From the NCBI GenBank assembly GCA_041913905.1, contig JAYSEK010000026.1, positions 19,727-83,726 of the forward strand: a stretch of 64,000 nucleotides of DNA, given 5' to 3'. Numbering within the stretch: position 1 is the stretch's first letter; each line of letters opens with the position of its first letter. The DNA comes from Roseateles_B sp041913905. Its GTDB lineage: Bacteria > Pseudomonadota > Gammaproteobacteria > Burkholderiales > Burkholderiaceae_C. Shown one piece after another: positions 8,840-18,174 of this stretch. The notes under the pieces are model-generated. The model was given only the letters and a program-made list of their open reading frames with translations. It was not told the origin of the DNA and searched no databases. Position numbers and translations under genes: made by a program.

Positions 8840-8909
8840 CGCCAACGATGGCGCGGCCAGCCCCTCTACAATGGCCCATCACCAGTAGGCGAGATCGTCC
8901 CAGCCAGCC

Positions 8910-9119
8910 ATGCCAAGCATCACCGACCTTGTTGACCGGGTGGAGAGGCTCCTCCTGCGTCATGATGAGCTGACCCGCACCAATGCGCTGCTCGAGGAGC
9001 AGGTCCGCGCCCTGACCCAGGAGCGCGACGGCATGCGCTCCCGCCTCAACGCCGCACGGGCCCGCATCGACGCCCTGCTGGACCGCCTGCCGCTGGAATC
9101 GGAGAAGAACGCGCCATGA
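8910..9119 (+). CDS. small coiled-coil protein, ZapB-like
   Basis: Protein of 69 residues, almost wholly heptad coiled coil (DLVDRVERLLLRHDELTRTN onward). It overlaps the downstream zapA by ATGA. Small coiled-coil proteins directly before zapA are common in Burkholderiales and are usually named ZapB-like or TIGR02449; a role in Z-ring organisation is inferred from position. A possible -10 TACAAT lies at 8867-8872, about 40 bp before the start, without a clear -35. Confidence 0.85.
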   Translation: MPSITDLVDRVERLLLRHDELTRTNALLEEQVRALTQERDGMRSRLNAARARIDALLDRLPLESEKNAP

Positions 9120-9427
9120 AGCAGATGGAAGTGACCATCATGGGCCAGAGCTATCTGCTGGGCTGCCCCGAGGGCGGCGAGGCGGCGCTGAGTAAGGCCG
9201 TGGCCCAGGTCGACCGCGAGATGTGCAGCATCCGCGATGCTGGCCGCATCAAGGCCCGCGAGCGCATTGCCGTGCTGGCCGCGCTGAACCTGGCCTACCA
9301 ACTCGCCGAGCAACCCGCCAGCCGGACGCCGAGTGCGCCAACCGGGCAGGAAGATGCCGTACCCGATCTCGAGGGCCTCATCAAACGGCTGGACGAAGCC
9401 CTTGCCCAGGACGGGCAACTGCTCTGA
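9116..9427 (+). CDS. zapA: cell division protein ZapA
   Basis: FtsZ-binding protein of 103 residues that bundles FtsZ protofilaments. VTIMGQSYLLGCPEG at the N-terminus and ERIAVLAALNLAYQL in the middle are typical ZapA motifs. It is translationally coupled to the coiled-coil gene upstream and is followed by 6S RNA, the arrangement seen in many proteobacteria. Confidence 0.93.
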   Translation: MKQMEVTIMGQSYLLGCPEGGEAALSKAVAQVDREMCSIRDAGRIKARERIAVLAALNLAYQLAEQPASRTPSAPTGQEDAVPDLEGLIKRLDEALAQDGQLL

Positions 9428-9445
9428 GCGGGGCCCGGGCGGCAC

Positions 9446-9451
9446 TAGAAT
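9446..9451 (+). promoter_or_regulatory. probable -10 box of the 6S RNA promoter
   Basis: TAGAAT ends 7 bp before the predicted 5' end of 6S RNA (about 9458). A matching -35 is not obvious. Confidence 0.5.
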
Positions 9452-9455
9452 GGCG

Positions 9456-9635
9456 CTGTCCGTTGCGTTCGCGTGAGTCTTATATTTCCTTGAACCGATG
9501 CTCATTGAGCATGGGCTTGGAACATCGCCCGGCTGGTGTGATCGTCTCGCGTCAGATGAACCCGAAGCCTTGCTGACCTCGCCCACCTGAATCCCCTGGG
9601 TTCAGGAATGCGGCTCACGGCTCGCGGCGGACACC
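9456..9635 (+). ncRNA. ssrS: 6S RNA
   Basis: About 180 nt regulator of sigma-70 RNA polymerase. The ends form the closing stem: GTCCG..GCG..GTGAG (9458-9475) pairs with CTCAC..CGC..CGGAC (9614-9632). Internal blocks resemble E. coli 6S: CCTTGAACCGAT near the 5' side of the bubble, CGGCTGGTG, GAAGCCTTG, and the 3' hairpin CCTGAATCCCCTGGGTTCAGG-like element (9591-9606) followed by GCGGCTCACGG. Its position just after zapA is the conserved one. The exact ends are estimates. Confidence 0.88.
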
Positions 9636-9729
9636 TTCTTTTGCCTGAGGCTGCGCCAGCGGGTGGGGCGCTCGGGCCCGCGGCCTGCCGGCCCATGTCG
9701 CTGCACCGCAGGTGCGGTTCACCGTGCTC

Positions 9730-9777
9730 CTGCTTCGCTGTAGTGCTGCTTCGCTGTAGTGCTGCTTCGCCGCAGTT
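9730..9777 (+). repeat. three tandem 16-bp repeats
   Basis: CTGCTTCGCTGTAGTG occurs twice exactly (9730-9745, 9746-9761), then a third copy with changes in its last part (9762-9777). It lies in the non-coding DNA between 6S RNA and the EVE gene. Confidence 0.9.
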
Positions 9778-9811
9778 CCGGTGTGCCAGCTTGCCACTGC
9801 GCTGTGCGCCT

Positions 9812-9860
9812 CGGTGCACGGTGCACGGTGCACGGTGCGCGGTGCACGGTGCGCGGTGCA
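9812..9860 (+). repeat. seven tandem heptamers CGGTGCR
   Basis: Seven contiguous 7-bp units; five read CGGTGCA and two read CGGTGCG. Each A unit followed by C creates the palindrome GTGCAC. The array is 49 bp long, in a 351-bp gap (9636-9986) with no supportable gene. Confidence 0.92.
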
Positions 9861-9986
9861 CGACGCGGCGCACAAACGTCCGAACAACGGCAGTCCCCCC
9901 GCTGCGGAAGCCTTGCTCAAGTCCTGCCGAGGGCTTTCGCGTCGGCTGCCAAGGCATTGCAACATCCTCCCGCAGAGGCCCTGCCT

Positions 9987-10457
9987 ATGAACTACTGGCT
10001 GATGAAGTCGGAGCCGGACGAGTGCTCCATCGATGACCTGGCCTGCGCGCCCGGGCAAATGGTGCCCTGGATCGGGGTGCGCAATTACCAGGCCCGCAAT
10101 TTCATGCGCGACGCCATGCGCATGGGCGATGGCGTCCTTTTCTACCATTCCTCCTGCCCGCAGCCAGGCATTGCAGGGCTGGCCGAGGTGTGCAGCACGG
10201 CCTATCCGGACGCCAGCCAGTTCGACGTCAACAGCCCCTATTTCGACCCCAAGTCCAAGCCAGAGGCTCCGCGCTGGCTGCACGTGGACGTGCGCTTCGT
10301 GAGCAAGACGCGCCTGCTCGGCCTGGCCGAGATGCGCCAGCACGCCAGCCTGGCCAGCATGCGCGTGCTGCAGGCGGGCAACCGCCTGTCCATCACGCCG
10401 GTCAGCCCCGAGGAATGGCAGGCCGTGCTGGCCTTGCTTGACGCGCCCGGCAGGTAA
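9987..10457 (+). CDS. EVE domain-containing protein
   Basis: Protein of 156 residues made up entirely of an EVE (PUA-like) domain: MNYWLMKSEPDECSIDDL at the N-terminus, WIGVRNYQARNFMRDAMRMGD and LFYHSSC are the standard motifs. EVE domains bind modified bases in RNA or DNA; the cellular role in Burkholderiales is not established. The start at ATG 9987 fits the family; the upstream open frame runs through the heptamer array and is not believed. Confidence 0.92.
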   Translation: MNYWLMKSEPDECSIDDLACAPGQMVPWIGVRNYQARNFMRDAMRMGDGVLFYHSSCPQPGIAGLAEVCSTAYPDASQFDVNSPYFDPKSKPEAPRWLHVDVRFVSKTRLLGLAEMRQHASLASMRVLQAGNRLSITPVSPEEWQAVLALLDAPGR

Positions 10458-10470
10458 GAAGGGATAGAAC

Positions 10471-10494
10471 AAAAAGAAGGGCGAAAGCCTTCCT
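10471..10494 (-). terminator. terminator of the degenerate GGDEF gene
   Basis: On the minus strand GAAGG-loop-CCTTC is followed by TTTTT, just after the stop at 10504. Confidence 0.75.
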
Positions 10495-10503
10495 TCGTCG
10501 ATG

Positions 10504-11538
10504 TCAGGCCTGGCTGCCGAAAGGAATGGGCGCCAGCACCACCTGATTGCCGCCGCGGCGCTGCGCCTCCTGGATGGCGGACTGCGCGGCTTCCAGCAGC
10601 TCCTCCTGGCGCGAGGCCGTGTGCGGGAAGCTGGCCACCCCCATGGACAGCAGCAGATGCAGGTCCATGCCCTGCACGACGACGATCTGCGTCACGCACT
10701 GGCGCCGCAGCTGCTCCATGCGCGCATGGGCGGTCGCAAGTCCGACACCGGACAGCAGCACGGCGAACAACTGCTCGCCTACCCTGCAGGCAGCATCCAT
10801 CGCGCGGATATTGGCCCTCAGCATGCGCCCCAGCCCTTCCAGCAGGCGCTGCTGGGCTTCGGCCCGGAGATGGCGTGCTTCGGCGGGCAAGGGGTCCAGC
10901 GAGATCAGAACCAGGGCGAATTCCCGGTGCTCACGTGTGGAGAGGTCGATCTCGCGCAGCAGTTGATCGTCGAACTGGGCGCGCAGGTAGAGGCCGGACG
11001 TCTCGTCCCGGCCGCTGCCCTTCTCGGAATCGCGCCGCAACTGCTCCAGCGCCTTTTGCTGCTGCTCGATCTGCTGCAGCGCGCGCTGCAGGTGCGACTC
11101 GCGATGTTTCTCCTCCGTGCGCTCCGACCACATCGACATGACATGGTCCGGCCCCAGCGGCACCCGCGTCACCAGGAAATCCCGCCGGCGCCCGCCCAGT
11201 TCCAGCCTGTGCTCGCTCAGCACCACATTGCGCTGAGCCATCACAGCCTGCTCCACACGGCGCATCGCCTGAACCTCGTCGGCGCGCATCAGGTCCACGT
11301 CACTGCTACCCACCAGCGAAGACTCGGTCCGCTCGAACAGGCGATCCAGGCCATGGCTGGCAAACACATAGCGCCCGGTAGCCAGCGACTTGACTGCAAG
11401 AAAAGACCCCAGCGGCTCGGCCAGGCTCAGCAAGGCCGCGGCACAGCCGCCCTCGGACAGCCCCTGCGACTGCAACCAGTCCTGCAAGCTGCCCGGGCGA
11501 CCCGCTGCGCCCTGTGCGATAGCCGTTTGAATGTCCAT
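10504..11538 (-). CDS. PAS-like/degenerate GGDEF domain protein
   Basis: Protein of 344 residues. The N-terminal 130 or so look like a PAS fold, then a coiled linker (EEKHRESHLQRALQQIEQQQ) leads into a C-terminal GGDEF domain. The catalytic signature GG[DE]EF is replaced by VGEQL (CRVGEQLFAVLLSG), so diguanylate cyclase activity is unlikely; it may be a c-di-GMP or protein-binding sensor. No membrane helix is apparent. The start is ATG 11538; the open frame continues upstream without a ribosome site. It is divergent from the BaiN-like gene. Confidence 0.8.
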   Translation of the reverse strand: MDIQTAIAQGAAGRPGSLQDWLQSQGLSEGGCAAALLSLAEPLGSFLAVKSLATGRYVFASHGLDRLFERTESSLVGSSDVDLMRADEVQAMRRVEQAVMAQRNVVLSEHRLELGGRRRDFLVTRVPLGPDHVMSMWSERTEEKHRESHLQRALQQIEQQQKALEQLRRDSEKGSGRDETSGLYLRAQFDDQLLREIDLSTREHREFALVLISLDPLPAEARHLRAEAQQRLLEGLGRMLRANIRAMDAACRVGEQLFAVLLSGVGLATAHARMEQLRRQCVTQIVVVQGMDLHLLLSMGVASFPHTASRQEELLEAAQSAIQEAQRRGGNQVVLAPIPFGSQA

Positions 11539-11874
11539 GCCTTGAACGCCTTTTCGCTTCTGTTCTGATGCTCCCTCGCGGCTGCCCTTGGCTGCATACC
11601 AGCAGGACAGGAACGCGCGCCCAACCCATCCTCTGCCTGGATGCTTGCCGCGAGCCAGCGCGAATGCTCCGCGCATGGTAGCCAAATCCATGCGGCTTGG
11701 CGGCGACATCTGCCCCCTATTTGGGTCATCCCCGCGCCTCTACTATGCGCCCCCATGCGCCCGCGAGCCCGCCTGTTCCACCTGTTAGCAGCCCGAGGAC
11801 ACAGCCCTTGGCAAATGGAAAGGACGGCATGCGGCGACAATCCGCAATCCTGCCCCGGTTTTTTTCGCGCCTTC
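11539..11874. other. 336-bp intergenic region between divergent genes
   Basis: No supportable gene. It should hold the promoters of the degenerate GGDEF gene (minus) and the flavoprotein gene (plus), but I see no convincing -35/-10 pair or operator. Confidence 0.5.
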
Positions 11875-13155
11875 ATGCCCTGTTCGCCTGACTTCGACCT
11901 CATCATCATCGGCGCTGGCGCCGCCGGCCTCTTCTGCGCGGCCCAGGCCGGCCAGTCGGGCCTGCACGCCCTGCTGATCGACCACGCCCCACGCCTGGCG
12001 GAGAAGATCCGCATTTCGGGCGGGGGGCGCTGCAACTTCACCAACCGCGAAGCCGGGCCTGGCAATTACCTGTCTGAAAACCCCAACTTCTGCCGGTCGG
12101 CGCTGGCGCGCTACACCCCCCAGGACTTCATCGCGCTGCTGCGCAAGCATGGCATCGGCTTCCATGAGAAGCACCGCGGTCAGCTATTTTGCGATGAGGG
12201 CAGCGAACGCATCATCCAGATGCTGGTGGACGAGTGCCAGGCCGCCGGCGTGCAGCGCTGGCAACCCTGCACGGTCGCAGCGGTGCATGCCCGCGACCGA
12301 GGCTTCGAGTTGGAGACCAGCCAGGGGCCGGTCCGCGCGCCGTCCTTGGTCGTGGCCTGCGGCGGCCTGCCGGTGCCCAAGATCGGCGCGAGCGACTTTG
12401 GCCTGCGGCTGTCGCAGCAGTTCGGCCATGAGATCGTCACACCCCGGCCCGCCCTGGTGCCGCTGACCTTCTCCGCCGAGAGCTGGGCCCCGTTTTCCGA
12501 GCTCTCGGGGCTGTCGCTGGAGGTGGTGGTCAGTGCCGGCCAGGGCAAGCGGCGGACCCAGTTCCTTGAGGATCTGCTGTTCACCCATCGCGGGCTCAGC
12601 GGGCCGGCCATCCTGCAGATTTCCAGCTATTGGCAGCCTGGGCAGGCCATCGAGATCGATCTGCTGCCCGGGCTGGATCTGGCCGCGGCCCTGCGCGAGG
12701 CCAAGGGCCACAGCCGCAAGCAGCTGGGCAATGCGCTGGGTGAGTGGATGCCGCAGCGTCTGGCGCAGACCTGGCTGGCGCAGCAAAAGCTCGACGGCAG
12801 CCGCCCCTTGCCTGAATGCAAGGACAAGGACCTGGAGGCCCTGGCCCGCAGCCTCAAGCAATGGCAGCTCACGCCCGCAGGTGACGAAGGCTGGAAGAAG
12901 GCCGAAGTCATGCGCGGCGGCGTCAGCACCCGCGAGCTGAGCTCCCAGACCCTGGAAAGCCGTCGCCAGGCGGGCCTTTTCTTCATTGGCGAGGTGGTCG
13001 ACGTGACAGGCTGGCTGGGGGGCTACAACTTCCAATGGGCCTGGGCCAGCGCGCATGCCTGTGCACTGGGCGTGCTTGCGCGCCAGCAGGCGCTTGCTGC
13101 CAGCAGCGACAGCAGTGCTGCAGCGGGCCCCCATGGCATTGAAACCGCGGCATGA
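11875..13155 (+). CDS. NAD(P)/FAD-dependent oxidoreductase, HI0933/BaiN family
   Basis: Flavoprotein of 426 residues. The N-terminal FAD-binding motif is IIIGAGAAGLFCA, EKIRISGGGRCNFTN is the HI0933-family signature, and the C-terminus carries GLFFIGEVVDVTGWLGGYNFQWAW, which closes the FAD site. The substrate of most members is unknown; some reduce steroid or enone double bonds. Start ATG 11875 was chosen because the FAD motif begins about 13 residues in. Confidence 0.9.
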   Translation: MPCSPDFDLIIIGAGAAGLFCAAQAGQSGLHALLIDHAPRLAEKIRISGGGRCNFTNREAGPGNYLSENPNFCRSALARYTPQDFIALLRKHGIGFHEKHRGQLFCDEGSERIIQMLVDECQAAGVQRWQPCTVAAVHARDRGFELETSQGPVRAPSLVVACGGLPVPKIGASDFGLRLSQQFGHEIVTPRPALVPLTFSAESWAPFSELSGLSLEVVVSAGQGKRRTQFLEDLLFTHRGLSGPAILQISSYWQPGQAIEIDLLPGLDLAAALREAKGHSRKQLGNALGEWMPQRLAQTWLAQQKLDGSRPLPECKDKDLEALARSLKQWQLTPAGDEGWKKAEVMRGGVSTRELSSQTLESRRQAGLFFIGEVVDVTGWLGGYNFQWAWASAHACALGVLARQQALAASSDSSAAAGPHGIETAA

Positions 13156-13174
13156 AACGCCCCTTGCCCATTTC

Positions 13175-13204
13175 TTGGCGGTTTGACAAATCTGTGGCTA
13201 TAAT
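13175..13204 (+). promoter_or_regulatory. promoter of rpsU
   Basis: A perfect -10 TATAAT (13199-13204) with -35 TTGGCG (13175-13180), spacer 18 bp. A better-looking TTGACA (13183-13188) is only 10 bp away and cannot serve. The transcript would have a leader of about 130 nt containing a hairpin, GAAGCGGA (13242-13249) with TCCGCTTC (13261-13268). Confidence 0.7.
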
Positions 13205-13342
13205 CCCTGTCTTTGCTGGCAAAAACCTGCGCGTCGATTCGGAAGCGGACTCCGGATACTTCCGCTTCAGAACTTTTTCGGCCAATCCTGGCAGGAAAAG
13301 TTCAGGCGAACACCGAGCGCACATTGAAGGAACCATTGCTTC

Positions 13343-13555
13343 ATGACCACCATTCGCGTCAAAGAAAACGAGCCGTTCGACGTGGCCCTGCGCCGCTTCA
13401 AGCGCACCATCGAAAAGCTGGGCCTGCTCACCGAGCTGCGTGCTCGTGAGTTCTACGAAAAGCCCACTGCTGAGCGCAAGCGCAAGAAGGCTGCCGCCGT
13501 CAAGCGTCACTACAAGCGCGTGCGCAGCATGCAGCTGCCCAAGAAGCTGTACTGA
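13343..13555 (+). CDS. rpsU: 30S ribosomal protein S21
   Basis: Basic protein of 70 residues; [21 protein letters not shown] (in segments) and the lysine/arginine-rich tail ending in MQLPKKLY are diagnostic. In many proteobacteria rpsU heads the rpsU-dnaG-rpoD operon. Here a terminator follows and yqeY is next; dnaG and rpoD are absent from the window. Confidence 0.98.
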
Positions 13556-13625
13556 TCGCCGAACCGATCGTTTTCTGGCGCCGTCAGGCGTCCATACGCT
13601 GCTGAGGAGGCTTGCCTCCTCAACA

Positions 13626-13657
13626 AAGCCCGCGCAGGACGCTGTCGCGGGCTTTTT
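13626..13657 (+). terminator. terminator after rpsU
   Basis: GCCCGCG (13628-13634) pairs with CGCGGGC (13646-13652), followed by five Ts. A second hairpin, GAGGAGGC-TT-GCCTCCTC, lies immediately upstream (13604-13621). Confidence 0.9.
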
Positions 13658-13690
13658 CGTTTCCGCTCCACCCTTTACCGATTCCTCATC

Positions 13691-14137
13691 ATGACGCTCA
13701 AAGAACGCATCACCGAAGACATGAAGGCCGCCATGCGCGCAAAGGAAGCCGACAAGCTCTCGACCATCCGCATGCTGCTGGCCGCCGTCAAGCAGAAGGA
13801 AGTCGATGAGCGGGTGGAGGTGGACGACGTGATGCTGGTCGGCATCGTCGACAAGCTCATCAAGCAGCGCAAGGACGCCATCTCGCAGTTCACCGCCGCC
13901 GGCCGCCAGGATCTGGCCGACAAGGAAGCCGCCGAAGTCGTGGTGCTGGAAGCCTACCTGCCGGCCCGCCTCAGCGAGGCCGAGATCCAGGCCGCCGTGG
14001 CCGCCATCGTGACCGAGCTGGGTGCCAAGGGCCCCGGCGACATGGGCAAGGTGATGGGTGCGGTCAAGGCCCAGCTGGCCGGCAAGGCCGACATGGGTCT
14101 GGTCTCCGCCGCCGTCAAGAAGGCCCTGGCCTCCTGA
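13691..14137 (+). CDS. GatB/YqeY domain protein
   Basis: Protein of 148 residues, full family length, with TLKERITEDMKAAMRAKE at the N-terminus and GAKGPGDMGKVMGAV near the C-terminus. It resembles the tRNA-binding tail domain of GatB, but the function of free YqeY proteins is not established. It follows rpsU, its usual neighbour, but is separated by a terminator so probably uses its own promoter or readthrough. Confidence 0.93.
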   Translation: MTLKERITEDMKAAMRAKEADKLSTIRMLLAAVKQKEVDERVEVDDVMLVGIVDKLIKQRKDAISQFTAAGRQDLADKEAAEVVVLEAYLPARLSEAEIQAAVAAIVTELGAKGPGDMGKVMGAVKAQLAGKADMGLVSAAVKKALAS

Positions 14138-14175
14138 CACCGCCCGCCGCCTCTCATCGACTGGAGCCTCTCGCC

Positions 14176-14517
14176 ATGACCCTGCCGCACAATCCCCTGA
14201 CGCCCGACTTCGCCGTTGCCCCGCAGCTGGAACCCGCAGCCATGGCCGAGGCCGCTGCGGCGGGCTTTCGCAGCGTGATCAACAACCGTCCCGACGGCGA
14301 AGGCGGCCCGGACCAACCCAGCAGCGCCAGCATGGCGGCGGCAGCTGCGGCCGCAGGGCTGCAGTACGTGCACCTGCCCGTGGCGGGCGGCTACCAGTCG
14401 CCAGAGGAGATCGCCGCCTTCAAGGAATTGCTGGGCAGCCTGCCCCGGCCCATCCTGGCCTTCTGCCGCTCCGGCGCGCGCTGCACCAAACTCTTCGTCG
14501 CCGCCACCCAGGGCTGA
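14176..14517 (+). CDS. DUF442/TIGR01244 phosphatase-like protein
   Basis: Protein of 113 residues of the beta-lactamase-hydrolase-like phosphatase family (DSP-PTPase fold). CRSGARC gives the phosphatase loop C-x5-R in the form C-R-S-G-A-R-C-T, and VINNRPDGEG is the family N-terminal motif. Members are linked to sulfide metabolism or protein phosphorylation; the substrate here is unknown. A weak hairpin (AGCCCC/GGGGCT, about 14524-14556) follows. Confidence 0.85.
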   Translation: MTLPHNPLTPDFAVAPQLEPAAMAEAAAAGFRSVINNRPDGEGGPDQPSSASMAAAAAAAGLQYVHLPVAGGYQSPEEIAAFKELLGSLPRPILAFCRSGARCTKLFVAATQG

Positions 14518-14670
14518 GCGCTCAGCCCCCCCCCGGGCAGCCATGCTCGGGGCTTTCCCTCATCCCCACCCGAATTCAGGCAGCGTTCAGCGGCCAGTCG
14601 ATACAGTCCGGGCAAGCTGGCAGGGCCCAGCGCTCTCGCCCCTTGCCCAGGAACTGTCCAGGAACTGCCC

Positions 14671-15275
14671 ATGAACGCCTTGATTGCCTTTGCGGAGGCC
14701 ATCGACAGACTCAACGACCGCTTCGGCATCCTCGCCGAATGGGCCGTGCTGCTGTCCTGCCTCATCAGCGCGGCGAACGCCGTCGTCCGCTACACCTTCG
14801 ACTACAGCTCGAACGCCTTTCTCGAGATCCAGTGGTACATGTTCGCCGCCTGCGTGATGCTGGGCGCCGCACAGGTGTTGCGCATCAACGAGCATGTGCG
14901 CGTCGACCTGGTCTACAGCCGCCTCGGCGGCAAGGGCAAGGTGATGGTGGACCTCTTCGGCCTCACCGTCTTCCTGCTGCCGGTGATCGGCTACATGAGC
15001 TGGCTCTCCTGGGACCTGTTCGTGGGCAAGCTGACGACCGGCATGCGGCCCGAGGACAGCGTCGCCAGCCTGGGCTTCTTCGGCTATGCCTACAAGCTGC
15101 TGGTCAGCGGTGAGGTGTCCAGCAATGCCGGCGGGCTGATCCGCTGGCCTGCCGTGCTGATGCTGCCCCTGGGCTTTGCCATGGTCTGGCTGCAGGGCCT
15201 GGCCGAGATCATCAAGCGCATCGGCTGGCTGGGCCACCGCTACAACATGGACACGCACTACGAGAGGCCGCTGCA

Positions 15276-15279
<4 letters not shown>
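14671..15279 (+). CDS. TRAP transporter small permease (DctQ-type)
   Basis: Inner-membrane protein of 202 residues with four helices, the small subunit of a tripartite ATP-independent periplasmic transporter. EIQWYMFAACVMLGAAQVL and HVRVDLVY are family motifs. It overlaps the large subunit gene by ATGA. The periplasmic DctP binding protein that would define the substrate is not in the window next to it. Confidence 0.92.
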
Positions 15280-16865
<1,586 letters not shown>

Positions 16866-16885
16866 GCTCGCCGCCCCCAAAGACA

Positions 16886-16918
16886 AAGCCGGCTGATGGC
16901 GACATCAGCCGGCTTTCT
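16886..16918 (+). terminator. terminator after the TRAP permease genes, possibly bidirectional
   Basis: A 13-bp perfect stem, 16886-16898 with 16903-16915, with a GCGA tetraloop, flanked by A's on the left and TTTCTTC-like sequence on the right. It can also serve the convergent marC-family gene. Confidence 0.88.
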
Positions 16919-16935
16919 TCATGGCCCTGTCCGGA

Positions 16936-17538
16936 TCAGAGCCCGCCGATGAAATAGCGCTTCAAGCCCGCCAGCACCATCTCCACGGCAATCGCCGTCA
17001 GCACCAGCCCCATCAGCTTCTCGATGGCGGACACCACCGAGTCGCCCAGCAGCTTGCGGATGCGGTCCGCCAGGACCAGCGTCAGGCCGGAGATCACCAT
17101 GGCGGCGGTCAGCGCACCGACCCATTCCAGGATGCGGTCCGGCTGCCGAGAGGCCAGCAGCAGCACCGTGGCCATCGCGGAAGGGCCCGCAAGCAGCGGC
17201 ACCGCCAACGGGAAGATCAGCGGCTCACGCCCCGGCTCGACGCCGTAGGCCGATTCCCCCGAGCTGCCGAAGATCATGCGCATCGCGATGATCAGCAGGA
17301 TCACGCCGCCCGCCACTTCCAGCGAGCGCTCGGACAGGTGCATGACGCGCAGGAAGCCGTCGCCCAGGAACATGAAGGCGAACAGCACCAGGAAGGCGAT
17401 GCTGACCTCGCGCAGAGCCATCTTGACGCGCCGCTCCTTGGGCACGGCGCGCATGATGGGGATGAAGATGGGCAGGCTGCCCAGCGGATCCAGCACCAGC
17501 AGGAGCAGGATCAGGGCGGAGAGAAAGCTGTGGTCCAT
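16936..17538 (-). CDS. MarC-family membrane protein
   Basis: Inner-membrane protein of 200 residues with six helices; LLLLVLDPLGSLPIFIPIM and PLAVPLLAGPSAMATVLLL (separate segments) are MarC/YhgN motifs. Despite the name, involvement in multiple antibiotic resistance has not been supported in E. coli, and its function is unknown. It is divergent from the Lrp-type regulator. Confidence 0.9.
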   Translation of the reverse strand: MDHSFLSALILLLLVLDPLGSLPIFIPIMRAVPKERRVKMALREVSIAFLVLFAFMFLGDGFLRVMHLSERSLEVAGGVILLIIAMRMIFGSSGESAYGVEPGREPLIFPLAVPLLAGPSAMATVLLLASRQPDRILEWVGALTAAMVISGLTLVLADRIRKLLGDSVVSAIEKLMGLVLTAIAVEMVLAGLKRYFIGGL

Positions 17539-17661
17539 GGCTCGATTGTCGACGAGATTCGTGGGCAGGATGCGGGTTAACCACTAGCTCGCGTGCCATC
17601 CTCACGCGAAGCGGGCTGCGATCATGCGGCGCACGCCGCCTGCAAACACGCCAGCACTGCC

Positions 17662-18132
17662 ATGCCCCACGCCCCGCTCGACACCCTGGACAGACGCATC
17701 GTCGAAATCCTGCAGCGCGAGGGCCGCATCGCCAATGTGGATCTGGCCGCGCGCGTGCAGCTCTCGGCACCGCAGTGCTTCCGCCGCGTGCGTGCCCTGG
17801 AGGAGCGCGGCGTACTGCGCGGCTACCGGGCGGAGGTCGACCCGCAGGCCCTGGCCCTTGGCGTGACTGCTTTCGTCAGCCTAAACATCGAGGCCCAGGC
17901 TTTCGTGAGGGTCCGGGACATCGAAACCCTGCTCAAGGCCTTTCCCGAGATCCTGGAATGCCACACGGTCTCGGGCGACTGCGACTACCTGCTCAAGGTC
18001 GTGGCCAGCGACCTGAAGTCGCTCTCCCAGTTCCTGACCGACAAGCTGATGCAGCTGCCCGGGGTGGCCGACGTTCGCTCCATGATCTGCCTGGAGGAGA
18101 TCAAGCCGCCCTCCCCGCTGCCCGTGCGCTGA
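17662..18132 (+). CDS. Lrp/AsnC-family transcriptional regulator
   Basis: Protein of 156 residues. LDTLDRRIVEILQREGRIAN and LSAPQCFRRVRALEERGVL form the winged helix, and GDCDYLLKVVASDL the ligand-binding RAM domain. Start ATG 17662 matches the family N-terminus; an ATG 69 bp upstream adds a poorly conserved tail. The regulated gene is not evident; the divergent MarC gene is a candidate. Confidence 0.92.
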   Translation: MPHAPLDTLDRRIVEILQREGRIANVDLAARVQLSAPQCFRRVRALEERGVLRGYRAEVDPQALALGVTAFVSLNIEAQAFVRVRDIETLLKAFPEILECHTVSGDCDYLLKVVASDLKSLSQFLTDKLMQLPGVADVRSMICLEEIKPPSPLPVR

Positions 18133-18150
18133 GCGCGGCCCAGGCCTCAT

Positions 18151-18165
18151 GCAAGACCTGACCCC
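18151..18165 (-). repeat. dispersed element copy 2: GCAAGACCTGACCCC on the plus strand
   Basis: Exact reverse complement of the copy at 5674-5688. It is the only intergenic copy in the window, between the Lrp gene and the 3' end of xerD. Confidence 0.75.
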
Positions 18166-18174
18166 GCCCGGCCT

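Noticed and set aside
6734..8845. A 703-residue minus-strand open frame over the ArnT-like gene and nth
   Set aside because: It is a frame-shifted shadow; the real ArnT-like protein is in another frame and nth occupies the other strand.
9812..9860. CRISPR-like array
   Set aside because: The heptamers are contiguous with no spacers and no cas genes are present.
13183..13188. TTGACA as the -35 box of rpsU
   Set aside because: It is only 10 bp from the TATAAT; TTGGCG at 18 bp is a better partner.
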